From the NCBI GenBank assembly GCA_019744975.1, contig JAIETP010000009.1, positions 20,325 through 84,324 of the forward strand: a DNA stretch of 64,000 bases. Direction: 5' to 3'. The notes under the pieces were generated by a model that worked only from the letters and a program-made list of their open reading frames with translations, ran no database searches and was not told where the DNA came from. The position numbers were made by a program, and so were the translations under genes. Below, piece after piece: positions 53,390 through 61,278 of this stretch. The stretch's first letter is position 1. Each line of letters begins with the position of its first letter. The stretch is from Burkholderiales bacterium. GTDB lineage: Bacteria; Pseudomonadota; Gammaproteobacteria; Burkholderiales; SG8-41.

Positions 53390-54346
53390 ATGTCCACCGC
53401 CGCAGCCGGCACACAAACACCAGGCCGGATCGATGTTGTCCCGGCCAAAGCCGCCCTCGGCGCAGAAGTTGAGGGTGTTGATCTCAGCAAGATCGACGAC
53501 ATCACCTTCAAACAATTACACGACATCTGGCTCGGCCACCTGCTGCTGGTGTTTCGCGGCCAGAAATTCACAGCGCAGGATCTGGTGACCCTGGTCAAAC
53601 GTTTCGGCACGCCGGTGACTTCGTCCAATCTGCACAAACGCGGGCTTGAGGAGCGCACGGCGAACAAGGTGTTCAACCTGCCGCCGGAAGTGACGGTGGT
53701 GACCAATGTCCGCGAAAACGGCAAACCGGTCGGCATCCTCGGCGACGGTGAGGTGGTTTGGCATTCGGATTTTTCATTCAAGGAAGCACCGACTGCCGCG
53801 CGCATGCTGCTCGCCGTGGAGATTCCGCCGGCGGGCGGTTACACCTATTTCTCGAACTGTTATGCCGCGTACGATGCGCTGTCGCCCGCGATGAAAAAAC
53901 GCATCGCCGGCATGAGCATCAAGCAGGCCAACATCGTTGACACTGCAATGCAGATTCGGCCCGGCGCGTCGCTGGACATGGACATCCGCGACATTCCCGG
54001 TCCCGGCCATCCGATCATCTCCACCCATCCGGAAACCGGGCGCAACATGATTTTTCTCGGCCGCCGCCATAGTGCTTACGTCAACGGCTGCACGCTGGAA
54101 GAATCCGAAGCCCTGCTCAATGAGCTGTGGGCACATACCACCGACCCGCGCTTTGTTTACGAGCATCACTGGGCGGTGGGCGATGTCGTGGTTTGGGACA
54201 ACCGCGCCACGCTGCACCGCCGCGATGCCTTCAATTCCGACAGCCGGCGCGTGTTGTATGCCGCGCAGGTTGAAGGCCATCGCCCGTACGAGGCGCCGGA
54301 TGCACTGAGCCTGCCGCCGCATACGCGGTATGCTGTCGCAGCCTGA
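53390..54346 (+). CDS. TauD/TfdA-family 2-oxoglutarate dioxygenase
   Basis: 318 residues. Iron ligands His125 and Asp127 are in WHSDFSF, and His276 in DNRATLHRRDAF, with a downstream Arg pair for 2-oxoglutarate. N-terminal AALGAEVEGVDLSKI is typical. Family members cleave sulfonates or ether-linked aromatic herbicides by hydroxylation; here a hydroxylation step of the unknown acid is inferred. GGAG precedes the ATG. An enolase-superfamily gene follows after 100 bp. Confidence 0.92.
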   Translation: MSTAAAGTQTPGRIDVVPAKAALGAEVEGVDLSKIDDITFKQLHDIWLGHLLLVFRGQKFTAQDLVTLVKRFGTPVTSSNLHKRGLEERTANKVFNLPPEVTVVTNVRENGKPVGILGDGEVVWHSDFSFKEAPTAARMLLAVEIPPAGGYTYFSNCYAAYDALSPAMKKRIAGMSIKQANIVDTAMQIRPGASLDMDIRDIPGPGHPIISTHPETGRNMIFLGRRHSAYVNGCTLEESEALLNELWAHTTDPRFVYEHHWAVGDVVVWDNRATLHRRDAFNSDSRRVLYAAQVEGHRPYEAPDALSLPPHTRYAVAA

Positions 54347-54399
54347 GCGCTGAAAGTCTGTGGCCTCCGGCATCAAACCCGAAGGTATCGTGTAATAAC

Positions 54400-54422
54400 G
54401 CGGGGCGCGCTGCCGGCCCCGC
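54400..54422 (+). promoter_or_regulatory. GC-rich hairpin between dioxygenase and enolase-superfamily genes
   Basis: GCGGGGC and GCCCCGC pair over 7 bp around a 9-base loop, 24 bp before the next start codon. No T-run follows, so it is more likely an RNA-processing or stability hairpin than a terminator. Confidence 0.35.
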
Positions 54423-54446
54423 ATCAAACTTTGGACCAGGAATACC

Positions 54447-55619
54447 ATGATTGATCGCATCGAAATCCATGTCACCAGCCTGTCCACGCGGCTGAAGCGT
54501 ATTTTCTCCAGCGGCGTTTACGACACCGGCCCCAACGACAGTATCAACAGCAAACCGGTGCTGGTGAAGATTTACGCCGACGGCGTGGTCGGCATGGGGC
54601 AGATCCGGCCGATCAGCCCCGGCCACTTCGTCGCCGACACCACGCAGAGCATGGTCGCCGCGATCAAGGAAATCTACGGACCGGCGTTGCTCGGCAAATC
54701 GATATTCGACATCGAAACCATCAACGAGATGTTCGACAACCGCCTCGCCAACAACCCGGCGGCGCGTGCCGTGCTCGACATCGCCGTGCGCGACGCGATG
54801 GGCAAGGCGCTGAAAACCCCCCTCTACAACCTGATCGGCGGCTGCTGCCAGCCGCGCATCCCGCTCGAATGGTCGGTGAGCATGGCCGACGACGTGCAGA
54901 CCATGATCGAGGAGAGCAAACGCGCGGTCGATGAATTCGGCATCAAGGTGCTGTGCCTGAAAATGGCCGACCGCCGCGGCTGGCGGCATGATGTCGCCAA
55001 CTTCGCCGCAGTACGCAAGGCCGTAGGTAAAGACATCATGATCGGCATCGATCCCAACGCCGGCTGGACGGTGGCCGATTCGCTGCGCGCTATCGCCGAG
55101 ATCATCCCGATGGATCTCGGTTACATCGAACAGCCCATCGAGCGCCGCGACCTGAAAGGCATGGCGGAAATCCGCCGCGCCGCGGGTGGTGTGCCGATGA
55201 TGGCCGACGAGGGTGTGTTCACGCTGCAGGATGCCTACGCGCTGGCCGAGGCGCGTGCGGTCGACGCCTATTGCATCAAGCTCTACAAGATCGGCGGCAT
55301 CACCCCCGCCAAAAAAATCGCCGCGATGGCCGAAGCGGCGAACATCCAGTTGAACTGCGGCGGCCTCGCCGTGCAGTCACAGCTCGAAGCCGCCGCCGGC
55401 GCGCATTTTTACGCCAGCGTACCGAAGGCACGCATGATGGGCGCCGCCGAATTCGTGATGGGCCTCAATTCCACCGCCAAAGATCCGATCTGCCCGGAAA
55501 GCGATTTCAAAATCATCGACGGCCATGTCAATGTGCCCACCGGCCCCGGCCTCGGTGTCACCATCGACGAAAAGCTGCTGAAGGCCAACACCCTGTTGCA
55601 TGAAACCATCAGTAAGTAA
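54447..55619 (+). CDS. Mandelate racemase/muconate lactonizing enzyme family protein
   Basis: 390-residue enolase-superfamily enzyme. N-terminal capping domain (to about 135), then a barrel with the metal carboxylates in MIGIDPNAGW, YIEQPIERRDL and MADEGVFT, and catalytic Lys candidates in VLCLKMADRRGW and CIKLYKIGGITPA. These enzymes abstract an alpha-proton of a carboxylate to isomerise, dehydrate or cycloisomerise it. Likely a dehydratase or cycloisomerase of the pathway; exact reaction not predictable. Confidence 0.9.
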   Translation: MIDRIEIHVTSLSTRLKRIFSSGVYDTGPNDSINSKPVLVKIYADGVVGMGQIRPISPGHFVADTTQSMVAAIKEIYGPALLGKSIFDIETINEMFDNRLANNPAARAVLDIAVRDAMGKALKTPLYNLIGGCCQPRIPLEWSVSMADDVQTMIEESKRAVDEFGIKVLCLKMADRRGWRHDVANFAAVRKAVGKDIMIGIDPNAGWTVADSLRAIAEIIPMDLGYIEQPIERRDLKGMAEIRRAAGGVPMMADEGVFTLQDAYALAEARAVDAYCIKLYKIGGITPAKKIAAMAEAANIQLNCGGLAVQSQLEAAAGAHFYASVPKARMMGAAEFVMGLNSTAKDPICPESDFKIIDGHVNVPTGPGLGVTIDEKLLKANTLLHETISK

Positions 55620-55651
55620 GGGTTGATGCAGCGGCAGCATCATAAAAATAT

Positions 55652-55674
55652 CAATAAAAACAAATACTTGCAAT
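55652..55674 (+). repeat. AT-rich dispersed motif, copy f
   Basis: CAATAAAAACAAATACTTGC lies in the 68-bp gap between the convergent enolase-superfamily and LysR genes. Almost identical to copies a and c. Confidence 0.6.
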
Positions 55675-55687
55675 CATTTGTCAGTGC

Positions 55688-56632
55688 TCACTCTGTGCCT
55701 CGCCCGGCACGTGCCAGCGGTGCGCAGCGGTTGCGGATCCAGCGCATGAAGGTCCGCACCTCTGGTCGTTCGGTCGCAGCCGGGGTCGCCAGCAGCCAGT
55801 AGGCGCGGTCCTGGGTGGAGGTGCTGTACCGCGCGTCGGCGAGGGGCGCGACCAGAGAACCGTCATCCAGTTGCGCCGAAATCAGCGGCAGGCGGCCGAG
55901 TGCCACGCCCTGGCCGTTGATCGCTGCGCGCAGCAGCATGTCGTAGTGGCTGAAACCCGGCATGCCGCGGGTTGTGGGCAAGGGGGTGCGCATCACCTCG
56001 AACCATACCGCCCAGGTCAGCCATGGCGTGATCTGCTGCGGCTCCTCGAAATTGAGCAGCACAAAATCCTGCAGTTCGGCGGCGCTGCGTAGTTTGCGAC
56101 CGCCCAGCAATTTGGGGCTGCACACCGGCAGCACGCGTTCGCCAAAGAGCCGCGTGGCGCCGGGGCCTGCGTTCTTGCGCGTCGTGTAACGGATCGCCAC
56201 GTCCATGCCTTCGCGTTCAAGATCGAGCATCGTGTTGTCGGCGGCAACATGCACCGCGATGTCCGGATGCTGCTGCTGGAAATCCGCGAGTTGGGGCACC
56301 AGCCACAGCGAGGCAAAAGTCATCGCCGTGGTCACGGTGATCACGCGGTCGCCGCGCACCGCCGCCAGATTGGCGCCGGCCTCGCGCAACTGGTGCAGCG
56401 CCTGGCTGACATCACGGTAATAACGCTGGCCCGCCTCGGTCAGCAGCAGCGCGCGCGTGCGGCGGATGAACAGCGGCTGCCCGAGCTGGGTTTCGAGTTG
56501 CTGGATCTGCCGGCTGACCGCCGACTGCGACAGGAACAGTTCATTGCCGGCGCGCGTGAACGACAGATTTCGCGCCGCGGCTTCGAAAGCTTTCAGCAGG
56601 TCCAGCGCCGGCAGTTCGCGCGGTTTATACAT
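55688..56632 (-). CDS. LysR-type transcriptional regulator (GcvA-like)
   Basis: 314 residues. The N-terminal HTH is LLKAFEAAARNLSFTRAGNELFLSQSAVSRQIQQLETQLG (read in two parts around 12-50), followed by a GcvA-like substrate domain (VTTAMTFASLWLVPQLADF, VAIRYTTRK). ATG 56632 gives MYKPRELPALDLLKAFEAAA; the longer upstream reading runs into the divergent gene's control region. It is convergent to the catabolic row and divergent from DUF2917, and is a candidate regulator of either. Confidence 0.92.
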   Translation of the reverse strand: MYKPRELPALDLLKAFEAAARNLSFTRAGNELFLSQSAVSRQIQQLETQLGQPLFIRRTRALLLTEAGQRYYRDVSQALHQLREAGANLAAVRGDRVITVTTAMTFASLWLVPQLADFQQQHPDIAVHVAADNTMLDLEREGMDVAIRYTTRKNAGPGATRLFGERVLPVCSPKLLGGRKLRSAAELQDFVLLNFEEPQQITPWLTWAVWFEVMRTPLPTTRGMPGFSHYDMLLRAAINGQGVALGRLPLISAQLDDGSLVAPLADARYSTSTQDRAYWLLATPAATERPEVRTFMRWIRNRCAPLARAGRGTE

Positions 56633-56753
56633 GCATTTAACGCATTCATAGACTGCAAAAAAACCGCTTGTCCGGCTGCAGGGCAAGGGCACATATTGCT
56701 GCTGTCGCCGGCGGCACTGCGCTGCCGGCAATCATGCAGGAAATGCATCCATT

Positions 56754-57209
56754 ATGGACATCCCGAAACGGCAGGACAAGCCAGGCCCGGGGGAGCATCG
56801 GCTCGCTGCCGGTGAAACGGTTTCGATCATGGGGCGCCGCGGCAGCGTGGTGCGCGTGTTGCAGGGCCGGACCTGGATCACCCAGGAAGGGGATGCGCGC
56901 GATTATGTGGTGCCCGCCGGCATGCGTTTTTGTGTCGCGCGCAAAGGCCATGTCGTGGTCAGCGCGGTGGTAGACGACACGACCATAGCGCTGTACGAGG
57001 TGCGGCCGTCACCCGCTGCCGAATGGTCGTGCAACCGGGTCTGTTTTGCGCCGGACTTTGCGCTGACAGCGCGCCGCGAAGCGCAGCGTGAAACGGCACG
57101 TCAGGTGGCGGCGCTGGTGTCCCGGCTGTGGCGCCGCATCCGCCGCCTGTGGACAGGTCGCAGCGGCACCGCGCAGCCGCCACGCCTGCGCAGTTACCAT
57201 TGTGGATGA
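56754..57209 (+). CDS. DUF2917 family protein
   Basis: 151 residues. DUF2917 pattern HRLAAGETVSIMGRRGSVVRVLQGRTWIT followed by GDARDYVVPAGMRFCVARKG, then an Arg-rich tail. Divergent pairing with a GcvA-like LysR gene is a recurrent betaproteobacterial arrangement, as I recall it. Function unknown. Confidence 0.82.
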   Translation: MDIPKRQDKPGPGEHRLAAGETVSIMGRRGSVVRVLQGRTWITQEGDARDYVVPAGMRFCVARKGHVVVSAVVDDTTIALYEVRPSPAAEWSCNRVCFAPDFALTARREAQRETARQVAALVSRLWRRIRRLWTGRSGTAQPPRLRSYHCG

Positions 57210-57243
57210 CGGGCATGCCGCCCGGTCACCACGGAGAACCCCG

Positions 57244-57726
57244 ATGAGCCGCAGCATCCATGACATCGCCATCCGCGCCGCCGAGGCGCCGCCCAAAGCG
57301 CGGCAGACCAATTACCCCGAGCCTTTTGCTGCGCGCGTCGCCGGCCGCTGCAAGCAGCCGCTGGGGGATCTGTTTGGCCTGAAAAATTTTGGCATCAACC
57401 TGACGCAACTTGCGCCGGGCGCGGTTTCGGCACTGCGTCACGCGCACAGCACGCAGGATGAATTCATCTACATCCTGCAGGGCAGGCCGGTGCTGATCAC
57501 CGATGAAGGCGAAACGCCGCTGCAGCCGGGCATGTGCGCGGGCTTTGCGGCCGGCACCGGCAATGCCCACCACATGGTGAATCGCGGCGATGACAAAGTT
57601 GTGTATATCGAAGTCGGCGATCGCAGCCCCGGTGATCGCGCGACCTATCCCGACGATGACCTGCAGGCGATGCTCGACGCCCAGGGGCAATGGGTATTCA
57701 CCCGCAAGGACGGCAGCCCGTACTGA
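57244..57726 (+). CDS. Cupin domain protein
   Basis: 160 residues. Cupin motif 1 is SALRHAHSTQDEFIYILQGRPVL (about 57-79) with metal His and Glu, and motif 2 includes GTGNAHHMVNRGDDKVVYIEVGD. Similar to the small cupins annotated as sugar-binding or cupin-2 proteins; substrate unknown. ATG 57244 with GGAGAACCCC before it. Eleven bp before enoyl-CoA hydratase, so probably same transcript. Confidence 0.87.
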   Translation: MSRSIHDIAIRAAEAPPKARQTNYPEPFAARVAGRCKQPLGDLFGLKNFGINLTQLAPGAVSALRHAHSTQDEFIYILQGRPVLITDEGETPLQPGMCAGFAAGTGNAHHMVNRGDDKVVYIEVGDRSPGDRATYPDDDLQAMLDAQGQWVFTRKDGSPY

Positions 57727-57737
57727 AAAGGATCACC

Positions 57738-58532
57738 ATGATGAACAGTTTCGTACTTTATGAAATAAACGGCGGCATCGCCACCGTGACGCTGAACCGG
57801 CCGCAGAAATTGAACGCGATCAATTACGCAATGGCCGACCAGCTGATGGCGGTGCTGGATGCCATCGAATCCAATGCCGCGGTGCGCGCGGTGATCCTCA
57901 CGGGAGCCGGCGAGCGTGCGTTCAGCGCCGGCGGCGACATCCACGAGTTTTCGCAGAGCGTGCGCGCGGGCACGGCGGTGGCGATGCGCGAATTCGTGCG
58001 GCGCGGCCAGGCACTGACTTCGCGCATCGAGGCTTATTCGAAGCCGCTGATCGTCGCCGTCAACGGCCTGGCCTATGGCGGCGGCTGCGAAATCACCGAG
58101 GCCGCGCACCTCGCGGTCGCGGCGGAACACGCCACTTTCGCCAAACCCGAAATCAACCTCGGCATGCCGCCGACCTTTGGCGGCACCCAGCGCCTGCCGC
58201 GGCTCGCCGGACGCAAGCGCGCCTTGGAATGCCTGCTCACCGGCGACACCTTCAGCGCCGCCCGCGCGCTGGAGCTGGGTCTGGTCAACCGCGTGGTGCC
58301 CGCGGCTGCACTGATGTCCTCAGCGCGTGAACTGGCGCAACGCATCCTGCGCCATTCCCCGCTCGCCGCCGCCGGCATCATCAGCGCCGTCACCCGCGGC
58401 ATCAACGCCAGCATCGGCGAAGGCCTGCTGATGGAAGGCGAACAGTTCGCCCGCCTGGTGCCGAGCCACGACCTCACTGAAGGGCTGGAGGCGTGGAAGG
58501 CGCGCCGCGCCCCCATCTATGCCGGACGCTGA
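57738..58532 (+). CDS. Enoyl-CoA hydratase/isomerase family protein
   Basis: 264-residue crotonase. Oxyanion-hole segments GERAFSAGGDIHEF (about 55-68) and VNGLAYGGGCEITEAAHLAVAAE (about 109-131); the second catalytic region reads KPEINLGMPPTFGGTQRLPRLAG. The latter has Pro-Thr-Phe where many hydratases carry the second Glu region, so it may be an isomerase or another crotonase. ATG 57738 chosen (AAAAGGA ribosome-binding site). Confidence 0.9.
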   Translation: MMNSFVLYEINGGIATVTLNRPQKLNAINYAMADQLMAVLDAIESNAAVRAVILTGAGERAFSAGGDIHEFSQSVRAGTAVAMREFVRRGQALTSRIEAYSKPLIVAVNGLAYGGGCEITEAAHLAVAAEHATFAKPEINLGMPPTFGGTQRLPRLAGRKRALECLLTGDTFSAARALELGLVNRVVPAAALMSSARELAQRILRHSPLAAAGIISAVTRGINASIGEGLLMEGEQFARLVPSHDLTEGLEAWKARRAPIYAGR

Positions 58533-58536
58533 AGCC

Positions 58537-59046
58537 ATGTCACCGAACGACCACTATGTACTGATGGCCCGCTACAACCGCTGGATGAACCAGAAGCTCT
58601 ACGCGATCTGCGCGGACATTCCCGATGCCGAACGCAAGCGGGACCGCGGCGCGTTTTTCAAATCGATCCACGGCACGCTGAACCACCTGCTGTTCGGCGA
58701 TACCGTGTGGATGGGGCGCTTTCAGGGGCGCGACATCCCGACGACGATCATCACCGAGATGCACGCGGACTTCGGCGAGCTGCGCGCCGCGCGCGAGGCC
58801 ATGGATGCGCGCATCATCGAGTGGACGTTAACACTGGCGCCGCAATGGCTGGCGGCGCCGTTCCGTTTTATCAGCAACGTCGACCGCAAGACACGCACGC
58901 TGCCGGCCTGGGCGCTGGTGGCGCAGATATTCAATCACCAGACCCACCACCGCGGCCAGCTCACCACCTTGTTGTTTCAGCACGGCATCGATCCGGGCGT
59001 GACCGACATTCCTTTTTTGCCGGAGTTTGCCGGTTGCGTCGAGTGA
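58537..59046 (+). CDS. DinB family protein
   Basis: 169 residues (175 if started at 58519, which overlaps the crotonase gene). Four-helix-bundle DinB/YfiT fold with metal-binding His residues in HGTLNHLLFGDTVWM and FNHQTHHRGQLTTLL. DinB proteins include thiol transferases and damage-induced proteins. Function here unknown. Confidence 0.88.
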   Translation: MSPNDHYVLMARYNRWMNQKLYAICADIPDAERKRDRGAFFKSIHGTLNHLLFGDTVWMGRFQGRDIPTTIITEMHADFGELRAAREAMDARIIEWTLTLAPQWLAAPFRFISNVDRKTRTLPAWALVAQIFNHQTHHRGQLTTLLFQHGIDPGVTDIPFLPEFAGCVE

Positions 59047-59053
59047 GCCCTGG

Positions 59054-60043
59054 TTAATCCGCCTGCGCCCCCGAGGCCTTGATCAGCTTCGCGTACTTGT
59101 CGATCTCGCGCTGCAGGTAGGCGGTCATTTCTTCCGGCGAGCTGCCCAGCGGTGCCGCGCCCTGGTTTTCCATCAGCTTGCGCACATCCGCATCGGTCAG
59201 CACCTTGGTCATTTCGGCGTGATAACGCGTGATGATCGCGGCGGGCGTTTTCGCCGGGAAAAACATTCCGTACCAGTTGTCGCTTTCAAAACCCTTCAGT
59301 GTTTCATCCACGGTGGGCAGGTTCGGCATCGACGGCGCGCGTTTCAGCGTGGTCACGGCCAGCGCCCGCATGCGGCCTGAATTGATGTGCGGTACCGCGG
59401 CGATGATGGTGGTGAACAGCATGTCGATTTCGCCGCTGGCCAGCGCAACCACGGCCTGGCCGGCGCCCTTGTAGGGGATGTGCGTCATTTTTGTTCCGGT
59501 CATGGTCTTCAGCAGCTCGGCGGCGAGATGGCTGGTGGTGCCGGTGCTGTTGGAACCAAAATTGAAAACGCCGGGTTTGGATTTGGCCAGGGCCACCAGC
59601 TCCTTGACGTTTTTCGCGGGTACCGACGGGTGGATGACCAGGATCAGCGGCGTCGAAGACACCAGCATCACCGGCGCCAGATCGCGCATCGCGTTGTAGT
59701 TCAATTTGCGGTACAGGGAAGCGTTGACCGCAAGGGACGCCGACTGGAACAGCACCGTGTAACCATCGGGCGGCGCCTTCGCCACCAGTTCCGCGCCGAT
59801 GTTGCCGCCGGCCCCGGTGCGGTTATCGACAATGATCTGCTGGCCGAGCAGGGGTTGCAGCTTGGCGGAGAACAGCCGCGCCTGGATATCGGTGCCGCCG
59901 CCGGTGGCGAAGGGCACGATCATGCGCACCGGACGTGTCGGCCAGTTCTGCGCCAGCGCAGATGTGGCACACATCAAGCCGGCAGTCAGCAGTGCGGCAG
60001 TAATGAATGCAGAGCGGGGGCGTTGCGGCTTGCGATTGTGCAT
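59054..60043 (-). CDS. Bug/TctC-type solute-binding protein (3)
   Basis: 329 residues with signal peptide (about 8-30, AFITAALLTAGLMCATSALAQ). Signature NWPTRPVRMIVPFATGGGTDIQARLF and DNRTGAGGNIGAELVAKAPPDGYTVL. GGAGACACGCACC precedes ATG 60043. Monocistronic and convergent with the DinB gene. No tctA or tctB is visible. Confidence 0.92.
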   Translation of the reverse strand: MHNRKPQRPRSAFITAALLTAGLMCATSALAQNWPTRPVRMIVPFATGGGTDIQARLFSAKLQPLLGQQIIVDNRTGAGGNIGAELVAKAPPDGYTVLFQSASLAVNASLYRKLNYNAMRDLAPVMLVSSTPLILVIHPSVPAKNVKELVALAKSKPGVFNFGSNSTGTTSHLAAELLKTMTGTKMTHIPYKGAGQAVVALASGEIDMLFTTIIAAVPHINSGRMRALAVTTLKRAPSMPNLPTVDETLKGFESDNWYGMFFPAKTPAAIITRYHAEMTKVLTDADVRKLMENQGAAPLGSSPEEMTAYLQREIDKYAKLIKASGAQAD

Positions 60044-60205
60044 GGTGCGTGTCTCCTCACGTGTAGCGGTGGCAGTTTGCAGGCTGCGCGATGTTCGCTG
60101 TCGGCGATATTCTGTGCGCGTGTGACCAAAATTTCCCCGTGTCATGCACAGTGCGGGAATGCAGTGAGCCTATGCCCGGCCTCTGGCCCAGTCAAGCGTG
60201 CGGAC

Positions 60206-60231
60206 GCAGTAAACGAGCGCTTGTTTACTGC
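60206..60231. promoter_or_regulatory. 9-bp perfect inverted repeat at the methyltransferase 3' end
   Basis: GCAGTAAAC and GTTTACTGC surround the 8-base loop GAGCGCTT. It overlaps the stop codon of the minus-strand methyltransferase and precedes the binding-protein gene on that strand. No T-run follows on either strand; it may be an operator or an RNA hairpin. Confidence 0.45.
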
Positions 60232-61028
60232 CTGACTGCCAGCAACCCATCCCCATTCACCGCCACCACAAACCCGGCGCGCTGCAGGCGTTTCGCCACT
60301 TCATCCGGCACATCGCGTCCGCTGCTCAGTTTGTTGGGTGAACCGGTGTAATGAAACAGTTTGCCGCGGCGTTTGATCACGCGCGCAAGCTGGTCATAAA
60401 ACATTTGCGAATAAAGTTCGCCGGCGATGCCGAAACGCGGCGGGTCGTGCAGGATGGCATCGACGGAAGCCGCGGGCATCCGCGTAATCTCCTCAGTGAT
60501 GTCGCCCTGCGTCAGCTTGAGCACCGGGCCGGCTTCGGGTGACCACGGATTCAGGCTGCGCAGCCAGAGCACGTCGGGATTTTTTTCAAAGGAAATTACC
60601 TGCTGCGCCCCACCCGCGATGCACCACGCCGCGAAATATCCGAGGCCGCCGCAGGTGTCGAGAATCACCTTGCCGCGCGGCGCAATCAATCCCACCTTGT
60701 GTTCGGCATCGGCATAAGGCGACACCTGCGCCGTGGGCAGCATCTTGATGCCGTCGATTTCAAAGGTCGGCGCGCCCCATTCGGTGGGCACCAGCTTGAT
60801 CAGCGCCGTGGTGAAGCGCGACACCGGCGCGAAACCTTCCGCCGTCCAGTGATAAATCGTGCGTTCGCGACAACTGTCGAACCAGGGATATTCACGGCCC
60901 TGCCAGGTCCAGCCCGCAACACCCAAACCGACGGTGGTTTGCGTGCGCTCGAGGTCGAGCGAACATTCGGCCGTGGCGGCACCGGCGCGCTGTGCTGCGC
61001 GCAGCAGATTGTGGACTGGGAGGGTCAG
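60225..61028 (-). CDS. Class I SAM methyltransferase with non-standard start
   Basis: SAM-binding motif VILDTCGGLGYFAAWCIAGG and post-motif ILHDPPRFGIAGEL are clear; C-terminal GKLFHYTGSPNKLSSGRDVP is typical of this family. The first usual start codon is TTG at 60926, but protein-like sequence continues in frame upstream (TLPVHNLLRAAQRAGAATAE, CSLDLERTQTTVGLG) to CTG 61028 or ATT slightly before, with a stop at 61067. No ATG, GTG or earlier TTG exists in that stretch. A CTG or ATT start or a start-codon mutation is inferred. Substrate unknown. Confidence 0.78.
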   Translation of the reverse strand: MTLPVHNLLRAAQRAGAATAECSLDLERTQTTVGLGVAGWTWQGREYPWFDSCRERTIYHWTAEGFAPVSRFTTALIKLVPTEWGAPTFEIDGIKMLPTAQVSPYADAEHKVGLIAPRGKVILDTCGGLGYFAAWCIAGGAQQVISFEKNPDVLWLRSLNPWSPEAGPVLKLTQGDITEEITRMPAASVDAILHDPPRFGIAGELYSQMFYDQLARVIKRRGKLFHYTGSPNKLSSGRDVPDEVAKRLQRAGFVVAVNGDGLLAVRQ

Positions 61029-61278
61029 GAGAGGAATGGTGGGCTCGTGGCAGCGAAATGCAGGTCAGGTTGGCGCGGTGTGAGGATGATGCCCCGGTGT
61101 GCGTACAACCCTGTGTTTATATTGAAGATTTGATTGGGGATTGAAACGGATGCTGCAGGCAGCTTACCCCGCGGGCAGCCGGCCCGGCGATCTTTTTTGC
61201 CTGATATTGCCCTCTGTGATTGCCCTTTTCCCCAATCGAAGTTAGCTTAGTCGCCCGCAGTGCGATGGCCTCATTACG

